Shown here: positions 34,371 to 43,377 of the stretch, in pieces
Numbering within the stretch: position 1 is the first letter of the stretch
How the letters are laid out: the number at the start of each line of letters is the position of its first letter
From: DASQPR01 sp963836775
GTDB lineage: Bacteria > Actinomycetota > Actinomycetes > Mycobacteriales > Micromonosporaceae
Assembly (NCBI GenBank): GCA_963836775.1
Contig: CAWIKR010000002.1
Location: 1,302,001 to 1,366,000, forward strand
DNA: 64,000 bases
Direction: 5' to 3'
Notes under the pieces: generated by a model
What the model saw: only the letters and a program-made list of their open reading frames with translations
Database searches by the model: none
What the model was told of the DNA's origin: nothing
Translations under genes and position numbers: made by a program

Positions 34371-36075
34371 GCGCCACGGCAAACTCTGCCCGAAATGCCA
34401 CGGTTCCGCATCTGCGCGCCATTCGAGTCGTTGTACGTCATCAGTTCAGGGCAGCGCTCGTATCGGCCTCGCATGCTACGCCGGCCGTCACATCCACGGG
34501 GCCGCAAGGAACACACGAATGAAAAGAACGCCGCAGGTGGCGGACACCACCGACGATGCCGACAAACCGGGGCAGAATCGTCGAGACGGTCTCGTGGCCG
34601 CGGTGCTCATCGGCGCGTACATCGCTGTTCGGATCTCGATCTTGGCGCGCTTCAAGGTGTTCGTAACCACGGACAGCCCGTCCTACGGACCCGTCGCCGG
34701 GAAACCGTACTTGCGCACCCTTTCATTCGCAGGCAATGCTGCCCGGCCCTGGACCACTCCGTTGCTGTACAACTTGATCCACAATGAGTGGGCACGCGCG
34801 GCCGTCCAATGGGGGATCGGAACGGTCGCATGGTCCACCCTCGCGTACGGCGTATGGCTGCATCTCAAGTCGCGCACCGCCCGGATCGTGTGCCTCGTCC
34901 TGATATTCGGCCTCGCGCTGAACTCGTCCGTCTACCCGTGGGATTACGCGATCCTCTCCGAGTCGCTGTCCATCAACCTCGGCTTGCTGGCTATCGGCCT
35001 CTTCGCGATATGGCTGAAGAAGCGCTGGTGGTGGGCGTTGGCGACGATGGTCGTAGTGGCGTTCTTCTGGACGTTCACGAGGCAGGACATGCTGCCGATC
35101 GTCGGCATGTTCGTCGTTGCCGTGGCGATCGCCGCGGTCTTTGTCAAGCGGGCGCGAGCCCAGAAATTCGCCGCATTCGCCGCCGCCGCGGTGCTGCTCG
35201 CCGGGATGGCCTGGGCCACGTTGCTTATACCGAAGATCGATGTCGGGTACGCGAGTTGGGGCGCGCATTACCGCCTGTCCGAGTCGACGTTCCTCTACCG
35301 ACTGCGATTCGTGATCCTTCCGGATCCCGCCGAGCGCAAGGTGTACTACCACCAGTTCGGCATGCCGACTTGCCCTGGCCTGCAGGCGATCGCCAATGGC
35401 CGGCAATGGCAGATGAGTCGCTTTAACATCGACTATGGCCAATGTCCGGAACTCCGGGCATGGGTGATCAAAAATGGGCAGAGCTCCGGGTACCGTTACG
35501 CTCTCGCTCAGCCGGGCCACTTCGTCCGCCAGACCGTGGACACACTGCCGGAAATGCTTCGCAGTTATCCCGGTCAGTTTGTCAAGCCGGTCGACGTTCT
35601 GCCTCACGTCGTAGACGAAGCGCTTTACCCGCCTGCGAACCTGACACTTCCGGCGGCCGGAGTGATCGTGGTCGTCAGCCTCGGCGTGGGTCTTGCCGCC
35701 GGCGCCTGGCGAAGGCGGAAGTGGTTGCTGCTGTCCGGGCTCGGATTGTGCGTTGTCACCTTGGGAAACGCCGCCGCCACCGAGAACTACAGTGTTGGCG
35801 ACTACGTGAGGTTCGGCATGCAGGAGGCGATCCTCTTGCGCATAGGTCTGATCTTGCTAGTCGTCGTCGCGGTGGACGGCGCGGTGCATTGGCGCCGTTG
35901 GCGCGCCGAGTCCTTGCGGGCAGCGCCGCCTCCGCAGTCAGAAATGTCGGCACCGTCAACCGATTCGTCGGTGGGAGCCGAGACTCCAGCCTGACGGTCC
36001 AGGCCAGCCAACTGCTCCGAGCCGACCTGGCTGAGGCCACCATCGCAACCCGCGCCACGGCAAACTCCGCCCGAA
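34371..36075 (+). repeat. 24-bp direct repeats flanking the membrane-protein gene
   Basis: GCGCCACGGCAAACTCTGCC plus CGAA (34371-34394) recurs with one change (TCC for TCT) at 36052-36075. The repeats bracket the 1.48-kb polytopic membrane gene and its leader. The entry spans both copies; only the two ends are repeated. Confidence 0.8.
34519..35994 (+). CDS. polytopic membrane protein, possible GT-C-type glycosyltransferase
   Basis: The 491-residue protein has about ten hydrophobic segments (first at about 25-45). A long first extracytoplasmic loop (FVTTDSPSYGPVAGKPYLRTLSFAGNAARPWTTPLLYNL) and a large soluble loop near 255-370 (PTCPGLQAIANG) precede two to three more helices and a charged, Pro-rich tail. 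This topology recalls GT-C glycosyltransferases, but the loop lacks a convincing DD/DE motif, so the function is left open. The codon mix is somewhat more A/T-rich than its neighbours. The gene is bracketed by 24-bp direct repeats. Confidence 0.8.
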   Translation: MKRTPQVADTTDDADKPGQNRRDGLVAAVLIGAYIAVRISILARFKVFVTTDSPSYGPVAGKPYLRTLSFAGNAARPWTTPLLYNLIHNEWARAAVQWGIGTVAWSTLAYGVWLHLKSRTARIVCLVLIFGLALNSSVYPWDYAILSESLSINLGLLAIGLFAIWLKKRWWWALATMVVVAFFWTFTRQDMLPIVGMFVVAVAIAAVFVKRARAQKFAAFAAAAVLLAGMAWATLLIPKIDVGYASWGAHYRLSESTFLYRLRFVILPDPAERKVYYHQFGMPTCPGLQAIANGRQWQMSRFNIDYGQCPELRAWVIKNGQSSGYRYALAQPGHFVRQTVDTLPEMLRSYPGQFVKPVDVLPHVVDEALYPPANLTLPAAGVIVVVSLGVGLAAGAWRRRKWLLLSGLGLCVVTLGNAAATENYSVGDYVRFGMQEAILLRIGLILLVVVAVDGAVHWRRWRAESLRAAPPPQSEMSAPSTDSSVGAETPA

Positions 36076-36144
36076 CGGCTCACGACAGCCCGTCGCAATC
36101 GGCGATAGTGTCGCTCCCCATTGGATCTACATCGGGGATGGACG

Positions 36145-36573
36145 ATGCTCATTGTCGACGGCGGGCTGATCACGCTCGTATTGTGGGTGTTCTGCATCAT
36201 CGACGTGATCACGACCGACGAGTGGCGAGTCCGCAACCTGCCCAAGTGGGCCTGGTTGCTGCTGGTCCTGCTGCTGCCCGACATCGGCTCGATCGCATGG
36301 CTGATCGCCGGCCACCCGTGGGAGTCGCGGTCCCGGGCACCGCGCGGCCGAGTCGCCACCGAGTTCCCGGAGTACGACCGGCCGGGCCGGCAGGCCGCCA
36401 CGAACCCGGAGGATGACGAGGCGTTCCTGCGTCAGTTGCGGTCCCGCGCGGAAGCGCAGCGCGAGACCGCCCGAGCCGAGGCCGCCGAACGCGAAGCCCG
36501 GGACGAGGCCGCGAACCGCGAAGCCTGGCTCCGGGAGCGTCAGCCGGACTCCACCCGGGACCCGGAGCGCTGA
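36145..36573 (+). CDS. PLDc_N (cardiolipin-synthase N-terminal-like) small membrane protein
   Basis: 142 residues: two membrane helices with the family signature (LWVFCIIDVITTDEWRVRNLPKWAWLLLVLLLPDIGSIAWLIAG) followed by a long charged tail, mainly Glu/Ala/Arg heptad-like (FLRQLRSRAEAQRETARAEAAEREARDEAANREAW), probably helical and coiled. It lacks the HKD domains of phospholipase D. ATG at 36145 is chosen because the first helix starts immediately and GGGGA lies upstream. Its 3' end overlaps the convergent glycosidase gene by 34 bases. Confidence 0.85.
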   Translation: MLIVDGGLITLVLWVFCIIDVITTDEWRVRNLPKWAWLLLVLLLPDIGSIAWLIAGHPWESRSRAPRGRVATEFPEYDRPGRQAATNPEDDEAFLRQLRSRAEAQRETARAEAAEREARDEAANREAWLRERQPDSTRDPER

Positions 36574-38597
36574 GCCGGCACCGCCGGAACCCCCTCCAGG
36601 CGTACCCGTCCGTCACGATCGACCGTGATGTCCAGCGGCGCGCCGCCGTGCTGCAATCCGCGTACCGTCATGGCGCCCATGGCCAGCGGAGCCGCGGACA
36701 GCGGCCCGGCCGACAAGCCCAGCGCCGCCTGCAGCACCGCGACCGCCGCGGCGGCCGACCAGGCTTGCGGCCGGCAGGCCGCCGGATGCGGCAGCGGACG
36801 CTGCACCGACGAGCGATCGTCACCGGCATAGAGCTCCGGCAGCCGATAGTCGAAGCCCTCGGCCGCCGTGAGCAGGCCGTCGATCAGCAGCGCCGCCGTC
36901 GTACGCGCATCCGCGTCACCACGCATCGAGGACAGGCCGAGCAGCGCGATGGCGGTGTCGTGCGGCCAGATCGAGCCGCAGTGATAGGAGAGCGGATCGA
37001 AGGCCGCGTCCAGTGACGACATCGTGCGCAGGCCGAATCCGCCGGCCAGCGGCGGCGCACCGAGCAGCCGCGCCACCGTCGTCTCCTCCGCCGCGGACAG
37101 CATGCCGGTGCCGATCAGATGCCCGATGTTGCTGGTCAGCGAGTCAACCGGGCGGCCGTGCCGGTCAAGCGCAAGGGCCGGCTGGGGCCCCGATGGGCCA
37201 TCCACCCAGAACCGGTCCCGGAACTGGCTGGCGAGCGTCGTGGCGTAGTCGCGCCACCGATCCGAGCCGTCCAAGCCGAACGCGTCCATCAGCTCCGCCG
37301 CGTCCAGCGCCGCCCGGTGCGCATACCCCTGCACCTCGCAGAGCGCGATCGGCGGCTCGGCGATCCGGCCGTCGTGGAATCGGACCGACGTGCCGGAATC
37401 CTTCCAACCCTGATTGGCCAGACCCCGACCGGTGGTGTCGACGTAGGACACGAGGTCACCACGGAACCGGTCCAGCCATTCGAGTCCGCGCGTCATATGC
37501 GGCAGGAGTGCGGCCACGGTGGCGTCCGGAAGGCCCCAGCGCCAGGCATCGGCGAGCAGGCTGATCCACAGCATGGTGGCATCGACCGTGCCGTAGTAGA
37601 CCTCGAGTGCGTCCGGGTCGGATGACACGCCGAAGATCTGGTTGCGGCGCAGCTCGTGCATGATCTTGCCGGGCTCCTCGCAGGCGGCGGCATCCACTCG
37701 CCGGCCCTGGCGACCGGCGAGCGTACGCAGGGTGCCCTCGGCGAGACCAGTGCCCAGCGGCAACAGCATCCGTGCCGTCCACAGGCTGTCCCGGCCGAAC
37801 AACGTCAGATACCACGGCACACCGGCACCGATGAACTGGCCGTCGGGAGTGGCCGCATCCGCCATCCGCAGCGCGTCGAGATCGGCGAGCGCGTGCTCAA
37901 GCAGCCACCCCAGGCGCGGGTCGCGGGCGTCCACCGACGGCGTGGACCACGGCGCCGGGTCTCGAGGAACGATGGTCCAGGAGCGCTTGTCGGTGGCCCG
38001 CAGCCGCCAGGAAAGGGTCTGCGACGTGCCGGCCTCGAGCGCGATGGACCAGCGCAGCGTGTCCCCCACGATGTCGCCGTCGCCGGCCACCGACACCGCC
38101 ATCCCGTCGCCGGTCCAGTGCAGGCCGTCGCCGTTGCGGCCATAGGCCACCTCGGCGCCGATCGCGCCGCCGCGGATCTCCGCCAGTGGCGTGAGCTCGG
38201 GCATTATGACCAGGCTGAGCGTGAGGCGGACGGGCGTGACGGCGGTGGACGAGATCCGGATCGTCTCGTCGACGCCGTCGGTGGTGGTGGTGCGTTCGCG
38301 CCGGATCCGCACGGTCGGGTCCGGCGAGTCGTCACCGGCACCGAGCAGGACCGCGTCGAAGGTGGCGGTCGGTCCGCTGGCCGACGACCCGAGGTGGACC
38401 ATGTGCCCCACCGAGGGCACCAGTTCCGCACGGCGCAGCACCCGCAGGTCGGAGACGAAGATTCCGGTGACGCCGGTCGGCCGGATCTGGCCATCGCGAT
38501 CGCTCAGGACGCACACCGGCGCCGCCACCGTGATGGCTTGGTCGTGGATGGCGTCCGGGAAGTGGTGCCCGGCCGCCGCCGTGTTGAGTTCGGTCAT
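36540..38597 (-). CDS. glycogen-debranching-type glycosidase (MGH1/amylo-alpha-1,6-glucosidase-like)
   Basis: The 685-residue protein has an N-terminal glycogen-debranching beta domain (about 1-230: ITVAAPVCVLSDRDGQIRP, GIFVSDLRVLRRAEL) and a C-terminal (alpha/alpha)6 barrel: GAGVPWYLTLFGRDSLWTARML, GKIMHELRR, YGTVDATMLWISLLADAWRWG, LANQGWKDSGTSV and YHCGSIWPHDTAIALLGL, with acidic residues at the expected catalytic places. It is cytoplasmic (no signal). It is divergent from a LacI gene; twin operators lie in the shared promoter. Its 3' end overlaps the convergent PLDc_N gene. Confidence 0.9.
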   Translation of the reverse strand: MTELNTAAAGHHFPDAIHDQAITVAAPVCVLSDRDGQIRPTGVTGIFVSDLRVLRRAELVPSVGHMVHLGSSASGPTATFDAVLLGAGDDSPDPTVRIRRERTTTTDGVDETIRISSTAVTPVRLTLSLVIMPELTPLAEIRGGAIGAEVAYGRNGDGLHWTGDGMAVSVAGDGDIVGDTLRWSIALEAGTSQTLSWRLRATDKRSWTIVPRDPAPWSTPSVDARDPRLGWLLEHALADLDALRMADAATPDGQFIGAGVPWYLTLFGRDSLWTARMLLPLGTGLAEGTLRTLAGRQGRRVDAAACEEPGKIMHELRRNQIFGVSSDPDALEVYYGTVDATMLWISLLADAWRWGLPDATVAALLPHMTRGLEWLDRFRGDLVSYVDTTGRGLANQGWKDSGTSVRFHDGRIAEPPIALCEVQGYAHRAALDAAELMDAFGLDGSDRWRDYATTLASQFRDRFWVDGPSGPQPALALDRHGRPVDSLTSNIGHLIGTGMLSAAEETTVARLLGAPPLAGGFGLRTMSSLDAAFDPLSYHCGSIWPHDTAIALLGLSSMRGDADARTTAALLIDGLLTAAEGFDYRLPELYAGDDRSSVQRPLPHPAACRPQAWSAAAAVAVLQAALGLSAGPLSAAPLAMGAMTVRGLQHGGAPLDITVDRDGRVRLEGVPAVPAQRSGSRVESG

Positions 38598-38722
38598 GAC
38601 GTCTCCATCCGCAGGTCGCGCATGACGTGGGAGATGACTCTACGGTGCCGCCGGAGGCCGATGTGGACGGTTTCTCTTGACACTGGCACGTCTGCGCGGC
38701 ACAGTGCGAAACATAGCCGAAG

Positions 38723-38766
38723 TTTGAACGATCCAATAGTCATGTAGGCCAACTTGAACGATCAAA
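38723..38766. promoter_or_regulatory. twin LacI-type operators between divergent genes
   Basis: TTTGAACGATCCAA (38723-38736) and TTGAACGATCAAA (38754-38766) are near-palindromic, share TTGAACGATC, and have centres 30 bp apart, about three helical turns. They lie just upstream of the LacI gene and within the glycosidase promoter region. Binding by the adjacent LacI protein is inferred. Confidence 0.75.
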
Positions 38767-38783
38767 CCTCTGGAAGCTGACCT

Positions 38784-39782
38784 ATGCCGTCGAAGGTGAC
38801 GATCGAGACAGTCGCTCGGCACGCCAACGTGTCCCGGCAGACCGTGTCCAATGTGCTCAACGCACCGGACATGGTGCGCGACGAGACCCGTGCGCGAGTC
38901 GTGGCGGCGATCGAGGAGCTCGGCTATCGCACCAATAACGCGGCTCGGCAAATGCGCACCGGCCGATCGAACCTGATCGGCGTCCGGATCGACCCGATCC
39001 GCAACGGCATCGAGGCCTCGGTGCTGGACCGGTTTCTCCACGGACTCACCGAGGCGGCCACACCGGCCGGCTATCGCGTCGTCCTCTACACCGCCGCCGA
39101 CGACGAGTCCGAGGTCAATACCTACGACGACCTGCTGGCGGCCTACGCGGTCGACGCATTCGTCCTCACCCACACCCACTACGACGACTCGCGTACGAGT
39201 TGGCTGCGCGAGCACTACGTGCCGTTCACGACATTCGGGCGGTCCTGGTCGGCACCCGAGCAGCACAGCTGGATCGATGTCGACGGCGCTGGCGGCACCG
39301 CGGCGGCGACCCGGCACCTGATCGCCGCGGGACACCGACGGATCGGCTTCATCGGCTGGCCGGAAGGCTCCGCGGTCGGTGATGACCGCCGCCGCGGCTG
39401 GTCCGAGGCGATGCATCAGGCCGACCTCGACACCGACGGCCTGGCTCGCTTCACCCCCGACGGCGTCGATCAGGGCGCGACCGAAGCGCGCAGCCTCGAT
39501 GGCGCCACCGCAGTGGTGTGCGCCAGCGATCCACTGGCCTTCGGTGCCTGGCGCGCCCGAGCAAGCGGCGCCGACCGCCTTGCGGTGATCGGCTTCGACG
39601 ACACCCCGGTTGCCCAGGCCCTCGGGCTTTCCAGCATCCGGCAGCCGTTGGCGCAGGTCGCCGCGGCCTGCATCGAGACCGTCTCGATGCTGCTCAACGA
39701 CACCCCGCACGACGGCATCGGCGAGCCGGCCCGGCGGCAGGTGCTGCTGGAGCCGGAGCTGATCGTGCGGGACTCCGGCTGA
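38784..39782 (+). CDS. LacI-family transcriptional regulator
   Basis: The 332-residue protein has the LacI HTH (VTIETVARHANVSRQTVSNVLNAPDMVRDETRARV) with hinge helix GYRTNNAARQM, then a periplasmic-binding-like sugar domain (NLIGVRIDP, HSWIDVDGAGGTAAATRHLIAAGHRRIGFIGWPEGS, LAVIGFDDTPVAQALGLSSIRQP). It probably represses itself, the divergent glycosidase and perhaps the ABC transporter downstream at 40007, with a sugar as inducer. The stop codon is the first bases of a 25-bp repeat array. Confidence 0.93.
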   Translation: MPSKVTIETVARHANVSRQTVSNVLNAPDMVRDETRARVVAAIEELGYRTNNAARQMRTGRSNLIGVRIDPIRNGIEASVLDRFLHGLTEAATPAGYRVVLYTAADDESEVNTYDDLLAAYAVDAFVLTHTHYDDSRTSWLREHYVPFTTFGRSWSAPEQHSWIDVDGAGGTAAATRHLIAAGHRRIGFIGWPEGSAVGDDRRRGWSEAMHQADLDTDGLARFTPDGVDQGATEARSLDGATAVVCASDPLAFGAWRARASGADRLAVIGFDDTPVAQALGLSSIRQPLAQVAAACIETVSMLLNDTPHDGIGEPARRQVLLEPELIVRDSG

Positions 39783-39852
39783 GACCCAGTGGCCGGACGC
39801 CGGCTGAGACCCAGTGGCCGGACGCCGGCCGAGACCCGGCGGCCAGACGCCG
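39778..39852 (+). repeat. 25-bp tandem repeat, 3 units, spanning a stop codon
   Basis: Units at 39778-39802, 39803-39827 and 39828-39852 begin GCTGAGACCCAGTGGCCGGA. The TGA stop of the LacI gene (39780-39782) lies in the first unit. The rest of the gap to 40007 is GC-rich with small hairpins and no gene. Confidence 0.9.
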
Positions 39853-40006
39853 GCGCGACCGGTGAACCGGCCGCTCAAGGACTGGCCGGCAACAAGCGGT
39901 CGGCAGCAAACTGCCTGCCGCCGCACACCACCGGCGGCAGCCGACCGGCTGCCAGCGGCCGGATGACAACTGAAGCACCGACTCCTGACCCCCGAGGAGG
40001 GACGCT

Positions 40007-41254
40007 ATGGCACTCCAATGGCGCCGTGCCTGCGCGATAGTCGCGCTGGCCGGCCTGACAGCGGCAACCGCCGCTTGCGGCAGTGGCGGATTTGACGACA
40101 AGAAGAGTTCGCAGTCTTCTGGACCCGCGGACTTGCAAATCCTGATCGCCTCGTCCGGCGACGCCGAGACCAACGCGGTCAAGAGCGCCGCCGCGGCCTG
40201 GGCCACCAGCAGCGGCAACAAGGCCACCGTCACACCGGCCCAGGACATGGCACAGCAGCTTGGCCAGGCGTTCGCCGGTGGCACCCCGCCGGACGTCTTC
40301 TACGTCGACGCCGGGCGGCTGGCCGACTACGCCAGCGTGGGCGCTCTCGAGCCCTACGCCAGCAAGGTTCCCGACGCCAACGACTTCTACCAGTCGTTGC
40401 GCAACGCCTTCACCTACAAGGGCCAGCTCTACTGCATTCCGAAGGACTTCTCCACGCTGGCTCTGGAAATCAACACCGACCTGTGGGCCAAGGCGCACCT
40501 GACCGACGCCGATATCCCGACCACCTGGGACCAGCTGACCGCGGTGTCCAAGAAGCTGAAGGCGGCCGGCATCACCGCGCTGGCCACTGGCGACACCCGC
40601 GACCGGCTGGGCGCCTTCATGGTCGAGAACGGCGGCTGGCTGATGAACAAGGACGGCACCCAGGCGACCGCGGACAGCCCGCAGAATGTCCAGGCACTGA
40701 CCTACGTGCAGGGCCTGCTGAAGAGCGGCTACGCCGTCTACCCGAAGCAGGTCGACGCGGGCTGGGGCGGTGAGGCCTTCGGCAAGGGCAAGACCGCCAT
40801 GGCGATGGAAGGCAACTGGATCAAGGGCGCCATGCAGAGCGACTACCCGAATATCAAGTACGTCGTGAAGCCGATGCCGTCCGGTCCGGCCGGACCGGGC
40901 ACGCTCTCCTTCACCCAGTGCTGGGGCATTTCGGCCAAGAGCAAGTTCAAGGACCAGGCGATCAAGTTCGTCGAGGCGATGACCACGAAGGCGCAGCAGC
41001 TCTCGTTCGCCAAGGCGTTCGGCGTGATGCCGTCACGGGAGTCCGCCAAGGCCGATTATCTGGCACAGTTCCCGAACGACGCGGCGTTCATCAACTCCGC
41101 CGACTTCGCTCAAGGCCCGGTGAACGCCCCGAAGGTGGACAGCGTGCTCGCGGACTTCGACAGCCAGCTCGGTGGCCTGGCTTCCGGAAGTCCGGACGCG
41201 ATCCTGAAGAAGGTGCAGTCCAACCTGACCACCGCTCTGGGCAGCGGAGGGTAA
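40007..41254 (+). CDS. CUT1 sugar ABC transporter, solute-binding lipoprotein
   Basis: 415 residues with a lipoprotein signal (lipobox ATAAC, Cys about 24) and a class-1 sugar-binding fold: QILIASSGDAETNAVKSAAAAWA, FAGGTPPDVFYVDAGRLADYA, GQLYCIPKDFSTLALEINTDLW, WDQLTAVSKKLKAAG and AMAMEGNWIKGAM. It is tethered outside the membrane and delivers an oligosaccharide to the permeases at 41345 and 42502. No ATPase gene is present; a shared MsiK-type ATPase elsewhere is usual for such systems. GAGGAGGGA precedes ATG by 4 bases. Confidence 0.92.
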   Translation: MALQWRRACAIVALAGLTAATAACGSGGFDDKKSSQSSGPADLQILIASSGDAETNAVKSAAAAWATSSGNKATVTPAQDMAQQLGQAFAGGTPPDVFYVDAGRLADYASVGALEPYASKVPDANDFYQSLRNAFTYKGQLYCIPKDFSTLALEINTDLWAKAHLTDADIPTTWDQLTAVSKKLKAAGITALATGDTRDRLGAFMVENGGWLMNKDGTQATADSPQNVQALTYVQGLLKSGYAVYPKQVDAGWGGEAFGKGKTAMAMEGNWIKGAMQSDYPNIKYVVKPMPSGPAGPGTLSFTQCWGISAKSKFKDQAIKFVEAMTTKAQQLSFAKAFGVMPSRESAKADYLAQFPNDAAFINSADFAQGPVNAPKVDSVLADFDSQLGGLASGSPDAILKKVQSNLTTALGSGG

Positions 41255-41262
41255 TGCGGAGC

Positions 41263-41299
41263 GCGGCGCGCCGGAGTCGGGCGGATTCCGGCGCGCCGC
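41263..41299 (+). other. 13-bp intercistronic mRNA hairpin after the binding-protein gene
   Basis: GCGGCGCGCCGGA (41263-41275) is the exact complement of 41287-41299, with an 11-base loop. No U-run follows. Hairpins here commonly protect the upstream mRNA, so that the binding protein is made in excess over the permeases. Confidence 0.8.
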
Positions 41300-41344
41300 A
41301 TCACCACTAGACATTTCGCAGGCACAGCGCCGGAAGGAGCGACG

Positions 41345-42505
41345 ATGGCGGTCACCGGCGGAGTCGAGAGCACCCGGGCACGCGTACCGAGGCAGTTGAG
41401 TCGCGGCGAGCGACCAGCGCGGACGCCGCGCCGTCGTGGTGCCGGAATCTATGGGCCGCAGGCCCGCACCGGCTGGCTGTTCGTCGCGCCGGTGATCGTG
41501 ATTCTCGGCCTGTTCATGCTGCTGCCGATCGTGATGGCGCTGTTCGTCAGCTTCACCCGGTGGAACGGCCAGGGCAGCCCGTTCACCGGGCATGTGCCGA
41601 TGGCCGGCACCAGCAACTACACCAATCTGTTCACCGTCGACGGCCTGGCCCGCCAGGACTTCATGACCAGCATCCGCAACAACATCTACTACGTCGCGAT
41701 GGTGGTGCCGCTGCAGACGGTGCTGGCGCTCGTTCTGGCACTGGTCGTGAACAACCGCATGATGAAGGGGCGCGGCTTCTTCCGCACCGCCTTCTACTTC
41801 CCCTCAGTCACCAGTTCGGTCGCGATCAGCGTGGTGTTCCTCTTCCTCTTCGCCAACAGCGGCGCTGTCAACGCGGTCCTGCGGTTCTTCGGCATCCACG
41901 GCCCGGCCTGGTTCTCCGACCCGCGCGGCCTGATCCAGATCATCCTGGGGCGGCTCGGCCTGGTCGATCCGGACGCGCCACCGCAGGCCCTGACCGGCAG
42001 CCACCTCCTCGGATTGTCCGCCTGGGATTGGCTCTCCGGGCCGTCGGTGGCGATGTGCGCGATCATCGCCCTGGTCGTCTGGACCACGAGCGGCACGTTC
42101 ATGCTGCTGTTTCTGGCAGCGTTGCAGAACATCCCGGTTGAGCTCGACGAGGCCGCCCGGATCGACGGCGCCACCCGCTGGCAGCTGTTCCGCCGGGTCA
42201 CGCTGCCCCAGCTGAAGCCGACCATGTTCCTGGTCATCACCCTCGGCCTGATCGGCACCTGGCAGGTCTTCGACCAGATCTATGTGATGAGCAAGGGCAA
42301 TCCGGCCAAGACCACGCTGACCCCGGCCTACCTGTCCTACCGGACCGCGTTCGTCGATTTCGACTACGGATCCGGCGCGGCGATCGCCTTCGTCCTCTTC
42401 GTCATCATCGTGGTGCTCACACTGCTCCAGCGCTTCGTGATGCGGGACCGGGACGCCCGACCGCCCAAGCGCCGTCGTTCGCGCCGGCTTCAGGAGCAAT
42501 CATGA
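41345..42505 (+). CDS. CUT1 sugar ABC transporter permease (MalF/UgpA type)
   Basis: The 386-residue protein has a charged N-terminal 40 residues and about six membrane helices. The EAA loop ELDEAARIDGATRWQLFRRVTLPQLKP couples to the ATPase. GWLFVAPVIVILGLFMLLPIVMALFVSF is helix 1. It pairs with the permease that overlaps its end (ATGA). GGAAGGAG precedes ATG. Confidence 0.92.
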   Translation: MAVTGGVESTRARVPRQLSRGERPARTPRRRGAGIYGPQARTGWLFVAPVIVILGLFMLLPIVMALFVSFTRWNGQGSPFTGHVPMAGTSNYTNLFTVDGLARQDFMTSIRNNIYYVAMVVPLQTVLALVLALVVNNRMMKGRGFFRTAFYFPSVTSSVAISVVFLFLFANSGAVNAVLRFFGIHGPAWFSDPRGLIQIILGRLGLVDPDAPPQALTGSHLLGLSAWDWLSGPSVAMCAIIALVVWTTSGTFMLLFLAALQNIPVELDEAARIDGATRWQLFRRVTLPQLKPTMFLVITLGLIGTWQVFDQIYVMSKGNPAKTTLTPAYLSYRTAFVDFDYGSGAAIAFVLFVIIVVLTLLQRFVMRDRDARPPKRRRSRRLQEQS

Positions 42506-43368
42506 CCACATTGGCGGTACGCAGACCCGAGCGCCGGGGCGGCCGGATCTGGATCTGGATCGGCGGCTACGCGTTGCTGATCGTGTTCGCGCTGATCTTC
42601 CTATACCCGTTCGTCATCCAGCTCGCCAACACGTTCAAGACCGAGCCGAACGCGGCCGCCGACCCGTTGTCGCCGATCCCGCACCCACTGACCACGGCGA
42701 GCTTCCTGCGGATCTTCGACGGCACCAGCTTCCCGCGGTGGATGCTCAACTCCGTGCTGGTGACCGTTGTCGTGACGATCGGACGGGTGTTCTTCGATTC
42801 ACTCGCCGGCTACGCGCTGGCCCGGTTGCGATTCCGGGGTCGCGGCGGCGTCTTCGCCACCATCCTGGCGATGATGGCGGTGCCCGGCGTCGTGCTGCTG
42901 ATCCCGAAGTTCCTGGTGCTCAAGCAGCTCGGCCTCTTCGACAGTTATTCCGGCCTGATCCTGCCGCTGCTGGCCGACGCCACCGGCGTGTTCATCATGA
43001 AGCAGATGTTCGAGTCGATCCCGGTGGAGATGGAGGAGGCCGCCCGGATCGACGGCGCCGGCATCTTCCGCACCTACTGGTCGGTGGTGCTGCCGATGGC
43101 CCGCGCGGCGTTGATCGCGCTCACCATCATGTCATTCCAGGGATCGTGGAACGAGTTCCCGCACACGCTGGTCGCGGTGCAGTCGCCGCAGTACTTCACG
43201 CTGCCGCGCGGCCTGGCCGATCTCGTCGGTGGCTCGCTCGGGTCCGGCTCGCAATACCCCCTCAAGCTCGGCGCCGCGTTGCTCGCCACGATCCCGGTCG
43301 CCGTCATCTTCGTGATCTTCCAGCGGTACTTCATCCGGGGTGCCACCGAAGGCGCCGTCAAGGGCTAA
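42502..43368 (+). CDS. CUT1 sugar ABC transporter permease (MalG/UgpE type)
   Basis: The 288-residue protein has six membrane helices and the EAA loop EMEEAARIDGAGIFRTYWSVVLPMARAAL, with FQGSWNEFPHTLVA after it. Its start overlaps the upstream permease stop by 4 bases, so synthesis is coupled. Substrate unknown; the neighbouring ThuA gene and the debranching-type glycosidase suggest an alpha-glucoside or related oligosaccharide. Confidence 0.93.
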   Translation: MTTLAVRRPERRGGRIWIWIGGYALLIVFALIFLYPFVIQLANTFKTEPNAAADPLSPIPHPLTTASFLRIFDGTSFPRWMLNSVLVTVVVTIGRVFFDSLAGYALARLRFRGRGGVFATILAMMAVPGVVLLIPKFLVLKQLGLFDSYSGLILPLLADATGVFIMKQMFESIPVEMEEAARIDGAGIFRTYWSVVLPMARAALIALTIMSFQGSWNEFPHTLVAVQSPQYFTLPRGLADLVGGSLGSGSQYPLKLGAALLATIPVAVIFVIFQRYFIRGATEGAVKG

Positions 43369-43377
43369 GCCGGCCGC

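Noticed and set aside
36540..36573. Mis-called gene end at the convergent overlap
   Set aside because: Both reading frames are well supported to their stops; a 34-base tail-to-tail overlap is plausible in dense genomes.
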